Below are positions 24,298 to 33,271 of a stretch of 33,584 bases of DNA, one piece after another (position 1 is the first letter of the stretch; each line of letters begins with the position of its first letter). The notes below the pieces were generated by a model. The model was not told where the DNA came from. It ran no database searches and saw only the letters and a program-made list of their open reading frames with translations. The DNA is from Pseudomonadota bacterium. GTDB lineage: Bacteria > Pseudomonadota > Gammaproteobacteria > UBA5335. The DNA is taken from assembly GCA_002862435.1 (NCBI GenBank), contig PKDC01000010.1, positions 1 through 33,584 of the forward strand. The letters are read 5' to 3'. The translations under genes were made by a program, and so were the position numbers.

Positions 24298-25527
24298 ATG
24301 CAACATGAACTGGAACCTCCCATGGATGCCGGCCGGCGCCGTTTCCTCTGGCAGAGCCTGGTGGGGACAGGAATGGTAGTCGCTGGTCCGTTGAGCGGCT
24401 GGCACCGCCTGGCCCAGGCGGCGCAAGCGCCGAGCACGCCGATTCTTGAGCATCTTGGCCCCCTGGGTGAACCGGACGCGCTGGGTATTCGGCTGCCCGC
24501 CGGGCTCAGGGCGCGCCTCGTGGCGCGTTCCGGGCAGCCGGTCCTGAACGGCGGCGGCTATCGCTGGCATCTGTTTCCCGATGGTGGCGCGACCTTCCCC
24601 GCGCCGCGTGGCGGCTGGATCTATGTCTCCAACAGTGAGGTGCCGGCGGCTGGCGGCGTGGGTGCCTTGCACTTCAATGCGCGCGGCGAGGTGGTGGGTG
24701 CCTATTCCTTGCTGGAGGGGACCTCCTTGAATTGCGCCGGCGGCGCAACGCCGTGGGGAACCTGGCTGTCATGCGAGGAATGGAGTGGCGGCGCGGTATG
24801 GGAGTGCGATCCCCGGGGGCGGCGCTTGCCGCGGCGTCGCCCGGCACTGGGGATTTTCAAGCATGAGGCGGTAGCGGTGGATCCCGACCAGGGGCGACTG
24901 TATCTGACTGAGGATGAGCCGGATGGCCGGTTCTATCGCTTCACCCCCAGCGCTTATCCAAAATTGAACGATGGGACGCTTGAAGTGGCCGAGGTGCAAG
25001 GCGATCCACTGGCTGGCCCGGTGGCTGTGATGTGGCATCCGGTGCCCGAGCCCCGGCCCTTGCTGGGCGGTGCGGGCAAAGGAGTGCCCACGCGGCTGCA
25101 GGTGCCCCAGAGCACGGCCTTCCGGGGTGGCGAGGGGATTGGCTGGCACGCCGGGCGGATCTATTTCACCACCAAGGGCGATGACACGGTGTGGTGCTAT
25201 CAACCCGGTGCAGCGGGCAGTGGCATCCTGACGGTGCTGTATCGGCGTGACGCTGACCGCCCCGAGGATATACTCTCGGGGGTGGACAACCTGCTCGTCG
25301 CTGCAAGTGGCGAGGTGCTGGTGGCGGAAGATGGCGGTGATTTGCAGGTGGTGGTCCTTGACGCGACAGGGCAGCCCACGCCCCTGCTTCAGGTCGTGGG
25401 CCAGGACCAGTCGGAGATCGCCGGGATCGCCTTTTCGCCCGATGGCAGCCGTCTGTATTTCAGTTCCCAGCGTGGACCGACCGGCAAAGGGGCATTTGGG
25501 TTGACCTATGAGGTCAGTGTCGCCTAG
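24298..25527 (+). CDS. PhoX-like (DUF839) Tat-exported protein
   Basis: A 409-residue protein with a twin-arginine signal: RRRFLW at 13-18, a hydrophobic stretch LVGTGMVVAGPL and a cleavage region near AQAAQA. The body is a beta-propeller-like DUF839/PhoX sequence with TPWGTWLSCEEW (the CEE acidic ligand cluster of PhoX), FKHEAVAVDP and LYLTEDEPDGRFYRF, and FSPDGSRLYFSSQRG near the end. PhoX enzymes are calcium- and iron-dependent alkaline phosphatases; many DUF839 members are untested. AAAGGGGGG just upstream gives a strong ribosome-binding site for ATG 24298. No phosphate-regulon gene is next to it, so the phosphatase call is provisional. Confidence 0.83.
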   Translation: MQHELEPPMDAGRRRFLWQSLVGTGMVVAGPLSGWHRLAQAAQAPSTPILEHLGPLGEPDALGIRLPAGLRARLVARSGQPVLNGGGYRWHLFPDGGATFPAPRGGWIYVSNSEVPAAGGVGALHFNARGEVVGAYSLLEGTSLNCAGGATPWGTWLSCEEWSGGAVWECDPRGRRLPRRRPALGIFKHEAVAVDPDQGRLYLTEDEPDGRFYRFTPSAYPKLNDGTLEVAEVQGDPLAGPVAVMWHPVPEPRPLLGGAGKGVPTRLQVPQSTAFRGGEGIGWHAGRIYFTTKGDDTVWCYQPGAAGSGILTVLYRRDADRPEDILSGVDNLLVAASGEVLVAEDGGDLQVVVLDATGQPTPLLQVVGQDQSEIAGIAFSPDGSRLYFSSQRGPTGKGAFGLTYEVSVA

Positions 25528-25611
25528 GTCACCGGGCAGGTCGACGACAGGCTCGCCACTGCTTGTTAAACTGCGCCTCCGCGATGGTCGATGCGGCCAG
25601 GGAGGCCCTTG

Positions 25612-26436
25612 ATGATGTCTGCAAGTCCCCGCTACGCCCATTCCGGCCAAGTCCGCATCGCCTATCATCTGCTCAATGAATCTGCCTTGGCCCGCCCGCT
25701 GCTGATGATCATGGGCTTGTCCGGAGTCAAGGAGGATTGGCACGACCTGCCGGAGCGGTTGGCACAGGATAGGCCGGTCGCCGTGTTTGACAATCGGGGC
25801 ATCGGGGAAAGCGATGTTCCGGATGGGCCCTATACAGCGGAACAACTCGCCGGCGATGCGCTGGCCTTGCTCGACACCCTGCGCTGGGAACAGGTCCATG
25901 TGATGGGAATCAGCATGGGCGGCATGATTGCCCAGACCCTCGCGCTTGCGGTGCCCGAGCGGATTGATCGGCTGGTACTGGGCTGCACATCGGATACGGG
26001 TCGTTTGGATCCCGCCCCCGATCGGGAGGTGATGAGCGCCATGATGCCGATGGCGGGCGCAGCACCCCGCGAGGCCGCCGCTCGGGCCTTGGCGGTCAAC
26101 TACACCCCTGACTGGATTGCGGAAAATCCACTGCGATTTGAGGCGCTCATCGACCGGTCGCTGCGGTATCGCCGCCGTGCCCGCGGCATTTTGGCGCAGA
26201 TCAACGCCGTGAGTCGTTTCGCCGCCCGCGAACGACTGGCGGATCTGACCCATGCTGCGTTGGTGTTGCATGGCGATGCGGATCGGCTCATTCCACATCC
26301 CAATGGTGCGCGACTGGCGGCTCGATTGCGGAACGCCCGCTTTGAGACACTGCCGGGGCGCGGCCATCTGTTCTGGCAGATGGATGACGGACAATCCAGC
26401 GGAATGATTCGGGACTTTCTGGCGAATGGAGGTTGA
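25612..26436 (+). CDS. Alpha/beta-fold hydrolase
   Basis: A 274-residue alpha/beta hydrolase with a complete catalytic triad: nucleophile S101 in GISMGG, acid D224 in HGDADRLIP and H252 in PGRGHLFWQ. The oxyanion region is LLMIMGLSGVKEDW and FDNRGIGESDVPDGPYT follows it, resembling esterases and aclacinomycin methylesterase-like hydrolases (RdmC type). Substrate is unknown. The start is the ATG at 25612, six bases after GGGAGG (25600-25605); an upstream in-frame ATG at 25591 lacks a site. It stands between the PhoX-like gene and gacA with spacers of 84 and 168 bases. Confidence 0.88.
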   Translation: MMSASPRYAHSGQVRIAYHLLNESALARPLLMIMGLSGVKEDWHDLPERLAQDRPVAVFDNRGIGESDVPDGPYTAEQLAGDALALLDTLRWEQVHVMGISMGGMIAQTLALAVPERIDRLVLGCTSDTGRLDPAPDREVMSAMMPMAGAAPREAAARALAVNYTPDWIAENPLRFEALIDRSLRYRRRARGILAQINAVSRFAARERLADLTHAALVLHGDADRLIPHPNGARLAARLRNARFETLPGRGHLFWQMDDGQSSGMIRDFLANGG

Positions 26437-26604
26437 TCGCCCACCGTGAATCTTCCAGTGCGTCTTCCTTGGCGGGGCTGGTCATCCGCGCCTCAAAAAC
26501 AATGGTGCTAGACTAAAAAGCCAGAACAGTCCTGCCTGTAGCGATGGTTTTCCCATGGGCTTGTTCTGTCGTTTGCCGCAGCACTTGCTGGAGAGAGCCC
26601 GTCC

Positions 26605-27252
26605 ATGATCAATGTCCTCTTGGTGGATGACCATCAACTGATTCGCAGCGGGATTAGGCGCTTGCTCGAAGCGTCCGGCGATATCCACGTCGTGGGCGAG
26701 GCGGAGAGCGGGGAGCAGGCGCTGGTGCGGGTCCGCGAACTCAATCCGGATGTGGTGCTGATGGACATCCACATGCCCGGCATCGGCGGGCTGGAGGCGA
26801 CTCGCAAGCTGTTGCACCACCACCCCCACGTCAAGGTGATCAGTCTGTCGGTGCAGCGCCAGGATCCCTACCCCGAGCAACTGCTGACAGCTGGGGCGAG
26901 CGGTTATCTGACCAAGGATTGCGGGGCCGAGGAATTCATTCTGGCCATCCGCAAGGTGTATGGCGGCGAGCGCTACCTGGATGCGGAGCTGGCCCGTGGC
27001 ATGGCGCTGTCCCGGATGCCGGGTGGCAAAACGCCAGGCGGAATCACCGATCTGTCCCAGCGCGAAATGCAGGTAATGATGATGGTGGTGCAGGGGCATT
27101 CGATCCAGGATATTTCCGACAAGCTGTTCATCAGCCCCAAGACCGTCAATACCTACCGTTATCGCTTGTTCGAGAAACTTGCCGTGAGCAATGACGTCGA
27201 ATTGACGCGCCTGGCCATGCGCCATGGCCTGATCGATGTGAACGCCGGATAG
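26605..27252 (+). CDS. gacA: Two-component response regulator GacA/UvrY
   Basis: A 215-residue NarL/FixJ-type regulator. The receiver has D8-D9 and phospho-acceptor D54 in VVLMDIHMPG, with K of YLTKD. The C-terminal LuxR-type helix-turn-helix is LSQREMQVMMMVVQGHSIQDISDKLFISPKTVNTYRYRLFEKL split over residues 150-193. GacA/UvrY, paired with a GacS/BarA sensor, activates Csr/Rsm small RNAs. The sequence QRQDPYPEQLLTAGASGYLTKD and the place upstream of uvrC support GacA over other family members. No sensor kinase is present, as usual for this orphan locus. A hairpin follows 13 bases after the stop. Confidence 0.92.
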   Translation: MINVLLVDDHQLIRSGIRRLLEASGDIHVVGEAESGEQALVRVRELNPDVVLMDIHMPGIGGLEATRKLLHHHPHVKVISLSVQRQDPYPEQLLTAGASGYLTKDCGAEEFILAIRKVYGGERYLDAELARGMALSRMPGGKTPGGITDLSQREMQVMMMVVQGHSIQDISDKLFISPKTVNTYRYRLFEKLAVSNDVELTRLAMRHGLIDVNAG

Positions 27253-27265
27253 CGCCGGGGTGAAT

Positions 27266-27283
27266 TCTGCGGGGCGCCGCAGA
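27266..27283 (+). terminator. Possible terminator after gacA
   Basis: TCTGCGG and CCGCAGA form a perfect seven-base-pair stem with a four-base loop, starting 13 bases after the stop. Only a weak T-rich stretch (TTACTGTCGTTT) follows, so termination is probably incomplete. Confidence 0.4.
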
Positions 27284-27386
27284 TTACTGTCGTTTAGGCA
27301 GACCTCCGCCACGCTGGCCGCCCCCTCGTTTCGGCCGCTGCATCCTTCCTCACGATCAACCAAAACGGGCTCGTCCTTCGCGACCA

Positions 27387-28091
27387 ATGAGCCGTCTGGA
27401 GTTGCTACCCCGCATGAATGCCAAGCCTGCCCTAACCCGGAGTGCAGCGGCGGCCCATCCGTTTGATCCGTCCTGCCGTCAGTGCCCCCGCTTGACGGCT
27501 TATCGGGATGAAAACCAGCGCCTCCATCCCCATTATCACAATGCGCCGGTAGCCGCTTTCGGTGAACCCCATGCGCGGCTGCTGATTGTGGGGCTGGGGC
27601 CGGGATTGCACGGCGCCAATGCCACGGGGCGACCGTTTACCGGCGATTACGCGGGGGCACTGTTGTATCAAACGCTCCATGACTTCAGCTTTAGTGAGGC
27701 GGCTGAATCCCGTCATGCCGGTGATGGCCTGCGGTTGCGGGATTGCCGGATTACCAATGCCCTGCGCTGCGTCCCGCCGCAAAATCGCCCTGAACCCGGC
27801 GAACTGCGGTCCTGCCAGGGCTATCTACGGCATGATCTGGCGCTTCAGCCACCCGGCGGGGTCATTCTGGTGCTCGGCCGAGTGGCCCATGAGGCGGTGT
27901 TGCGGGCGCTGGATCTGCGGTTGCGCGATTTCCCTTTCGCCCATGGGGCCTTGCAGCGCTTGCCGGATCAGCGCCCCTTGCTGAGTTCCTACCACTGCAG
28001 CCGTTACAACACCGCCACCGGCCGGTTGACCTCGGCCATGTTCGCGGCGGTGATGGCACAGGCGCGCGACCTGCTTTCCGGTAATGACTGA
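27387..28091 (+). CDS. Family 5 uracil-DNA glycosylase (UDGb)
   Basis: A 234-residue iron-sulfur uracil-DNA glycosylase. Motif 1 is GLGPGLHGANATGRPFTGD (69-87), the UDGb form that lacks the catalytic Asp or Asn of families 1 and 4, and motif 3 is SYHCSRYNTATGRLT. C30, C33, C128 and C143 are placed to hold a [4Fe-4S] cluster. UDGb enzymes remove uracil and also hypoxanthine. The start is uncertain: ATG 27387 has no clear site, ATG 27414 has TGGAG twelve bases ahead. Its end overlaps uvrC by eight bases, tying base excision to nucleotide excision repair. E. coli has no such gene here. Confidence 0.9.
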   Translation: MSRLELLPRMNAKPALTRSAAAAHPFDPSCRQCPRLTAYRDENQRLHPHYHNAPVAAFGEPHARLLIVGLGPGLHGANATGRPFTGDYAGALLYQTLHDFSFSEAAESRHAGDGLRLRDCRITNALRCVPPQNRPEPGELRSCQGYLRHDLALQPPGGVILVLGRVAHEAVLRALDLRLRDFPFAHGALQRLPDQRPLLSSYHCSRYNTATGRLTSAMFAAVMAQARDLLSGND

Positions 28092-29919
28092 TTCCCAGGT
28101 CAAGGGCTTCGACTCGCGCACATTTCTGCGCACCCTGCCGGATCGCCCGGGTGTGTATTGCATGCGAGGCGAAACGGGGGACGTGCTCTATGTGGGCAAG
28201 GCCCGTCGGCTCAAGGCCCGGGTCGGCAGCTATTTCCGCGCGGCGGGCCAGAGCGCAAAGACACGCGCGCTGATGAGCCGGGTTGCGGACATCCAGGTGA
28301 CCGTGACCCGTACCGAGGCTGAGGCCTTGTTGCTGGAAAGCAACCTGATCAAGGCCCACCGGCCGCGCTACAACGTGCTGTTGCGGGATGACAAGAGTTA
28401 TCCCTATGTGCACCTCACCGGCGACCACGCCTTTGCGCGGATCCGCTTTTATCGTGGGGCTTACCGGCGCGATGGGCGCCTGTTTGGTCCTTATCCCAAC
28501 GCAGGCGCGGTGCGGGCCGCCTTGAAGGAGCTGCAGGGATTGTTTCGCCTGCGGGTGTGCGAGGACGCTGAATTCGCCCGCCGCGAACGGCCCTGTTTGC
28601 AGCATCAGATGGGGCGTTGTTCGGCCCCTTGTGTGGATCTGATTGGCCCGGCGGAATATGCCGAGGACGTCGGTGATGCCGTGCGTTTCCTGGAAGGGCA
28701 GGGCCAGCAGGTCATCGATGATCTGGCGCGGCGCATGGACCAGGCGGCGCAACACCTGGAATTCGAGCGGGCGGCGGTGTTCCGTGATCGCATCGTGCGC
28801 CTGCGGCAGGTGACCGCGCGCCAGGATGTCGCGACCCAGGGGGGCGACGTCGATATCCTGGCCGTGGCCATGGAGGGTGGAACGAGCGTGGTGTCGCTGG
28901 GGTTGGTGCGGGGCGGGCAGCATCTGGGACACCAGGTGTTCACCCCGCGCGTTCCTGCCGATACCTCGGCCGAGGAGCTGCGGGCCGCCTTCCTCAGCCA
29001 GCATTATGAACACATGCCGGCGCCGGCCGAGATTCTGCTGGATGGCGATGTCGAGGATGCGGATCTCATCAGCGTGGCGCTCGCCGAGCAAGCCGGCCAC
29101 GCCGTTGCGGTGCGCCAACCGATGCGCGGCCAGCGGCTGCGCTGGATAAGCCTGGCCCGCGCCAATGCCGCGCAATCCCTGGTCCTGAGGCTGGCGGGCG
29201 CGGCGAACCTTGAGGCGCGTCTGGCAGACCTCAGCCGCGCATTGGCGCTGCCGGGATTGCCCTCGCGACTGGAATGTTTCGATATCAGCCACACCCAGGG
29301 CGAGGCAACTGTGGCCAGTTGTGTGGTCTTTGACGTCAACGGACCGGTCAAGAGTGCCTATCGCCGGTTCAATATCCAGTCTGTCGGCGGAGGAGATGAT
29401 TACGGCGCCCTGCGGGAAGCCCTGCTGCGTCGTTATGGACGCCTATTGGACGAGGCAGCCAGTTTGCCGGATGTGACCTTCATTGACGGCGGTCGGGGCC
29501 AGTTGGGCGTGGCGGTGGTGGTGATGGCGGAGCTGGGGATCGCGAGTGTCCGATTGGTGGGGGTTGCCAAGGGGCCTGCTCGCAAGGCCGGGGAGGAACA
29601 GTTGTTCCTGCCGGAGCGGGATGAGCCGCTGCGCCTTGCGCCCCACAGCGCGGCACTGCATCTCATCCAGCAGATTCGCGATGAGGCGCATCGATTTGCC
29701 ATCACCGGCCACCGCCAGCGCCGCGCCCGAACCCGCAATCGTTCGGTGTTGGAGGACATTCCGGGGCTGGGCCCCAAGCGCCGGCAACAGTTGCTGCGTC
29801 AGTTCGGTGGATTGCAACAATTGCTGCGCGCGGAGGCGGCGGAGTTGTCGCAGGTGCCTGGGATCAGCGATAGTCTGGCGCGTCGGATCCATGCGGATCT
29901 GCATCCGGAACAGGAATGA
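28084..29919 (+). CDS. uvrC: Excinuclease ABC subunit C
   Basis: UvrC makes both incisions in nucleotide excision repair. The 611-residue product has the N-terminal GIY-YIG nuclease (GVYCMRG then VLYVGKARRLKARVGSYF, residues 20-50), a UVR helical hairpin that binds UvrB (ARRMDQAAQHLEFERAAVFRD, about 215-235), the RNase H-like nuclease core (CFDISHTQGE and TFIDGGRGQL) and tandem helix-hairpin-helix motifs at the end (IPGLGPKRRQQLL, VPGISDSLARRI). Length equals the E. coli 610. It overlaps the UDG gene by eight bases and pgsA by four, so the three are translated in series. Confidence 0.97.
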   Translation: MTDSQVKGFDSRTFLRTLPDRPGVYCMRGETGDVLYVGKARRLKARVGSYFRAAGQSAKTRALMSRVADIQVTVTRTEAEALLLESNLIKAHRPRYNVLLRDDKSYPYVHLTGDHAFARIRFYRGAYRRDGRLFGPYPNAGAVRAALKELQGLFRLRVCEDAEFARRERPCLQHQMGRCSAPCVDLIGPAEYAEDVGDAVRFLEGQGQQVIDDLARRMDQAAQHLEFERAAVFRDRIVRLRQVTARQDVATQGGDVDILAVAMEGGTSVVSLGLVRGGQHLGHQVFTPRVPADTSAEELRAAFLSQHYEHMPAPAEILLDGDVEDADLISVALAEQAGHAVAVRQPMRGQRLRWISLARANAAQSLVLRLAGAANLEARLADLSRALALPGLPSRLECFDISHTQGEATVASCVVFDVNGPVKSAYRRFNIQSVGGGDDYGALREALLRRYGRLLDEAASLPDVTFIDGGRGQLGVAVVVMAELGIASVRLVGVAKGPARKAGEEQLFLPERDEPLRLAPHSAALHLIQQIRDEAHRFAITGHRQRRARTRNRSVLEDIPGLGPKRRQQLLRQFGGLQQLLRAEAAELSQVPGISDSLARRIHADLHPEQE

Positions 29920-30482
29920 GTTTTGTCATGCCCATGAATCTGCCCAACTGGCTGACGGTTTCACGCATCCTGCTGATCCCGCTGTTCGTGGTGGTGTTCT
30001 ATCTGCCATGGCGCGGTGCCGAGGGCGCGGCTGCCGTGATTTTCGTGGTGGCGGCAATCACCGATTGGCTGGATGGCTACCTGGCGCGGCGCTGGGGGCA
30101 GACGTCCCGATTCGGCGCCTTCCTGGACCCCGTGGCGGACAAGCTGATCGTGGCTGTGGCCCTGATCGTGGTGCTTCAGCGTGATGCCCGCGCCCTGATG
30201 GTGCTGCCGGTGGTGATCATCATCAGCCGGGAAATCACCGTTTCGGCGCTGCGGGAATGGATGGCCGAAATCGGCGAGCGCACCAAGGTGGCGGTTTCCG
30301 GCCTGGGTAAACTCAAGACTACAGTGCAGATGGTGGCGCTGGTGCTGTTGATCGGATTCCAGCGCAACAACCCGCTTTACACTCTGGGCGTCGCGGGCCT
30401 GTATGCTGCGGCCCTGTTGACCGTATGGTCCATGGCGTCCTATTTGCGCGCCGCTTGGCCAAGCCTGAAGGCGAATGCCTGA
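29916..30482 (+). CDS. pgsA: CDP-diacylglycerol-glycerol-3-phosphate 3-phosphatidyltransferase
   Basis: PgsA makes phosphatidylglycerol phosphate at the inner membrane. The 188-residue product carries the CDP-alcohol phosphotransferase motif DWLDGYLARRWGQTSRFGAFLD followed by PVADK, that is DGxxAR-x8-GxxxDxxxD, with all acidic residues present. Four to six membrane segments are visible, beginning with ILLIPLFVVVFYL. The ATG at 29916 overlaps the uvrC stop by four bases; ATGs at 29929 (out of frame) and 29928-29935 region (MPMNLPNW) make a slightly shorter start possible. uvrC-pgsA is the conserved gammaproteobacterial pair. Confidence 0.96.
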   Translation: MSFVMPMNLPNWLTVSRILLIPLFVVVFYLPWRGAEGAAAVIFVVAAITDWLDGYLARRWGQTSRFGAFLDPVADKLIVAVALIVVLQRDARALMVLPVVIIISREITVSALREWMAEIGERTKVAVSGLGKLKTTVQMVALVLLIGFQRNNPLYTLGVAGLYAAALLTVWSMASYLRAAWPSLKANA

Positions 30483-30524
30483 ACGGCGCGCCTTTTCAAA
30501 GATCACGACCCCGGATTCATTTGG

Positions 30525-31148
30525 ATGCCCAAACGACGCAAGAGCAGTGCTGCCTGGCTGCGCGAGCATTTTTCCGATCCCTATGTACAGCGCGCGCAAG
30601 CCGAGGGCTGGCGTTCCCGCGCGGTCTTCAAGCTGCAGGAGATCGACGAGCGCGATCACCTGCTGCGCCCTGGCCAGCAGGTGGTGGACCTGGGGGCGGC
30701 GCCCGGCGGGTGGTCCCAGTATGCGGCGCGCAAGGTCGGCGGCGAGGGCCGGGTGGTGGCTTTCGATTTGCTGCCGATACCCCCATTGCCGGGCGTGATC
30801 TGCCTGCAGGGGGATTTTCGGGAGTCCCAGGCATTGGAGACCGTGGCCGCCGCTCTGGCGGGCCGGTCGGTGGATGTGGTGCTAAGCGACATGGCGCCCA
30901 ACACCAGTGGGGTGGAAGCCGTGGATCAGATTCGTTCCCTGGCGCTGGCGGAAGCGGCCGAGGCGTTTGCATTGGATGCTCTGCGTCCCGGTGGGGATTT
31001 TCTGGTCAAACTGTTCCAGGGGCCGGGCTTTGACGATTTCGTGCGCCGCATGCGGGGACGTTTCGGCAAGGTCGTGGTGCGTAAGCCCAAGGCCTCCCGA
31101 GAGCGCAGTCCCGAGGTTTATTTGCTGGCCCGGAACTATGCTCTATAG
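30525..31148 (+). CDS. rlmE: 23S rRNA (uridine-2552-2'-O)-methyltransferase RlmE
   Basis: RlmE (FtsJ, RrmJ) methylates U2552 in the A loop of 23S rRNA using S-adenosylmethionine. The 207-residue product has the SAM-binding [13 protein letters not shown] and the catalytic tetrad K36, D122, K162 and E197, each two less than the E. coli K38-D124-K164-E199. The ending [16 protein letters not shown] is diagnostic. It starts 42 bases after pgsA and precedes ftsH as in E. coli. It is a heat-shock gene in E. coli; I saw no sigma-32 box before it. Confidence 0.97.
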   Translation: MPKRRKSSAAWLREHFSDPYVQRAQAEGWRSRAVFKLQEIDERDHLLRPGQQVVDLGAAPGGWSQYAARKVGGEGRVVAFDLLPIPPLPGVICLQGDFRESQALETVAAALAGRSVDVVLSDMAPNTSGVEAVDQIRSLALAEAAEAFALDALRPGGDFLVKLFQGPGFDDFVRRMRGRFGKVVVRKPKASRERSPEVYLLARNYAL

Positions 31149-31149
31149 T
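31122..31149 (+). promoter_or_regulatory. Possible ftsH promoter inside the end of rlmE
   Basis: TTGCTG at 31122-31127 and TATAGT at 31144-31149 are 16 bases apart. The -10 box covers the rlmE stop codon. The -35 box keeps only TTG. A heat-shock (sigma-32) type promoter was looked for and not found. Confidence 0.35.
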
Positions 31150-31167
31150 AACGTCTAACTGATAGTT

Positions 31168-31196
31168 CCCGCCGCAGTCCACAGGGACTTGGCGGG
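31168..31196 (+). other. Strong hairpin in the rlmE-ftsH spacer
   Basis: The outer arms CCCGCC/GGCGGG and the inner arms AGTCC/GGACT stack with a small internal loop around a four-base loop, eleven base pairs in all. It is 20 bases after the rlmE stop and 35 bases before the ftsH start; TATTT follows. It may reduce read-through or form the ftsH leader. Confidence 0.5.
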
Positions 31197-31230
31197 TATT
31201 TCCGCAGGCACCTTCACGAGGGCCGACACA

Positions 31231-33177
31231 TTGAACGACATGGCAAAAAACTTGATCTTGTGGGTGGTGATCGCGGCAGTTCTGATGTCCGTTTTCAACG
31301 GGTTTGGAACCCGTGCGCCAAGCGCTCAAAAACTTCCCTACTCCGATTTTCTGACGCAGGTTCATGATGGCGCAGTGACGCGGGCGGAGATCGACGGCCG
31401 GAAAATCGTCGGCCAGCTTTCCAGTGGCGAGCGCTTCACGACTTACAGTCCCGAGACCAGCAATTCCACGCTGGTGGCGGATTTGCTTAAGCAGAATGTC
31501 ACTGTTGTCGGCAAGGAGCCCGAGCAGCAGTCCTTGCTGATGCAGATTTTTATTTCCTGGTTTCCCTTCATTCTTCTGATTGGGGTCTGGATCTTCTTCA
31601 TGCGCCAGATGCAGGGCGGCGGCGCGGGCCGTGGTGCAATGAACTTCGGGAAAAGCAAGGCACGCATGCTGCAGGAGGATCAGGTCAAGGTCACTTTCGC
31701 CGATGTGGCGGGTTGTGACGAGGCCAAGGAAGACGTGGTCGAGCTGGTCGAGTTCCTGCGCGAACCCGCCAAGTTCCAGCGGCTGGGCGGAAAGATCCCC
31801 CGTGGCGTGCTGATGATCGGTCCGCCAGGAACCGGCAAGACGCTGCTAGCCCGTGCCATTGCGGGAGAGGCCAAGGTGCCTTTCTTCACCATCTCGGGTT
31901 CCGATTTTGTCGAGATGTTCGTGGGTGTGGGCGCCAGCCGGGTTCGCGACATGTTCGAGCAGGCGAAGAAGCACGCTCCATGCATTATTTTCATCGATGA
32001 AATCGACGCAGTGGGCCGCCATCGTGGAACTGGCTTGGGAGGTGGTCATGATGAGCGGGAACAGACCCTGAACCAGTTGCTGGTGGAAATGGACGGTTTC
32101 GATGGTAACGAAGGCGTGATTGTCATTGCGGCCACCAACCGCCCTGACGTGCTCGACAAGGCCTTGTTGCGTCCCGGTCGATTTGACCGGCAGGTGACGG
32201 TGGGCTTGCCTGATGTGCGCGGTCGTGAGCAGATTCTCAAGGTTCACATGCGCAAGGTGCCGGTTGGGGAAGATATCGATGCGTCCGTCATCGCCCGCGG
32301 CACGCCGGGTTTTTCAGGCGCTGATCTCGCCAACCTGGTCAACGAAGCCGCCTTGATTGCGGCGCGACTGAGCCGCCGTGTGGTGAGCATGGATTTGTTC
32401 GAGCGCGCCAAGGACAAGATCATGATGGGTGCCGAACGCCGCTCGATGGTGATGAGCGAGGACGAGAAACGCCTTACGGCTTATCACGAAGCGGGCCATG
32501 CGATTGTCGGGCTGAATGTTCCCGATCATGACCCTGTCTACAAGATCAGCATCATGCCGCGCGGGCGGGCCCTTGGGGTGACAATGTTCCTGCCCGAGGA
32601 CGACCGCTACAGCTACAGCAAACGGCGCCTGGAAAGCCAGTTGGCCAGTCTGTTTGGTGGGCGCGTGGCGGAGGAACTGGTTTTCGGCTTTGATGCGGTG
32701 ACCACCGGTGCTTCCAACGACATCGAGCGGGCGACCGATATTGCCCGCAACATGGTCACGCGTTGGGGTCTGTCGGCCCGTCTTGGCCCCCTGGCTTATG
32801 GTGAGGATGAATCGGCGGGCTATATGGGGAATTATGGCGGTCGTGCCGCGCAGGGAATGTCCGCCGATACGGCCAATGCCATTGATGATGAGGTCCGCAA
32901 CATCATCAACCGCAACTACGAGAAGGCGCGCAACATCCTGGAATCCTCATTGGACAAGCTGCATTTGATGTCGGCGGCGCTGATGAAGTACGAGACCATC
33001 GATCGTGAGCAGATTGATGCCATCATGGCCGGCCGGGAAGTGCCGCCTCCCAAGGGGTGGGCGGAGCATCGGGATGATGATTCCGATTCCTCTTCCGGAA
33101 AGACCGCGGCCATTGATCTCAAGCCGGCAACGCCCACGGCTGCCGCCTCAGGAGAACTGGCAGGTCCTGCGGGCTGA
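31231..33177 (+). CDS. ftsH: ATP-dependent zinc metalloprotease FtsH
   Basis: The membrane-anchored AAA+ protease that degrades sigma-32, LpxC and faulty membrane proteins. The 648-residue product has two N-terminal membrane segments (about 8-25 and 105-122) around a periplasmic domain, Walker A GPPGTGKT at 197-204 (K203), Walker [12 protein letters not shown], the second region of homology through [21 protein letters not shown] and the zinc motif HEAGH at 419-423. Start choice: TTG at 31231 has GAGGG eight bases upstream and gives [11 protein letters not shown]; the ATG at 31240 is seventeen bases away, so TTG is likelier. The Ala/Ser/Pro tail ends at AGPAG. A strong terminator follows. Confidence 0.97.
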   Translation: MNDMAKNLILWVVIAAVLMSVFNGFGTRAPSAQKLPYSDFLTQVHDGAVTRAEIDGRKIVGQLSSGERFTTYSPETSNSTLVADLLKQNVTVVGKEPEQQSLLMQIFISWFPFILLIGVWIFFMRQMQGGGAGRGAMNFGKSKARMLQEDQVKVTFADVAGCDEAKEDVVELVEFLREPAKFQRLGGKIPRGVLMIGPPGTGKTLLARAIAGEAKVPFFTISGSDFVEMFVGVGASRVRDMFEQAKKHAPCIIFIDEIDAVGRHRGTGLGGGHDEREQTLNQLLVEMDGFDGNEGVIVIAATNRPDVLDKALLRPGRFDRQVTVGLPDVRGREQILKVHMRKVPVGEDIDASVIARGTPGFSGADLANLVNEAALIAARLSRRVVSMDLFERAKDKIMMGAERRSMVMSEDEKRLTAYHEAGHAIVGLNVPDHDPVYKISIMPRGRALGVTMFLPEDDRYSYSKRRLESQLASLFGGRVAEELVFGFDAVTTGASNDIERATDIARNMVTRWGLSARLGPLAYGEDESAGYMGNYGGRAAQGMSADTANAIDDEVRNIINRNYEKARNILESSLDKLHLMSAALMKYETIDREQIDAIMAGREVPPPKGWAEHRDDDSDSSSGKTAAIDLKPATPTAAASGELAGPAG

Positions 33178-33207
33178 ATCGACCCGACGCCGGGCCACTA
33201 CTCAACC

Positions 33208-33246
33208 AGCCGATGGCCTTTCAGGGTCATCGGCTTTTTTGTTTTT
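33208..33246 (+). terminator. Intrinsic terminator after ftsH
   Basis: AGCCGATG and CATCGGCT pair perfectly, three further pairs extend the stem inward, and TTTTTT-G-TTTTT follows. This is a textbook Rho-independent terminator, 30 bases after the ftsH stop, so folP probably has its own start of transcription or relies on read-through. Confidence 0.92.
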
Positions 33247-33271
33247 GATGTTGATGGACGGAGGAATCGCC

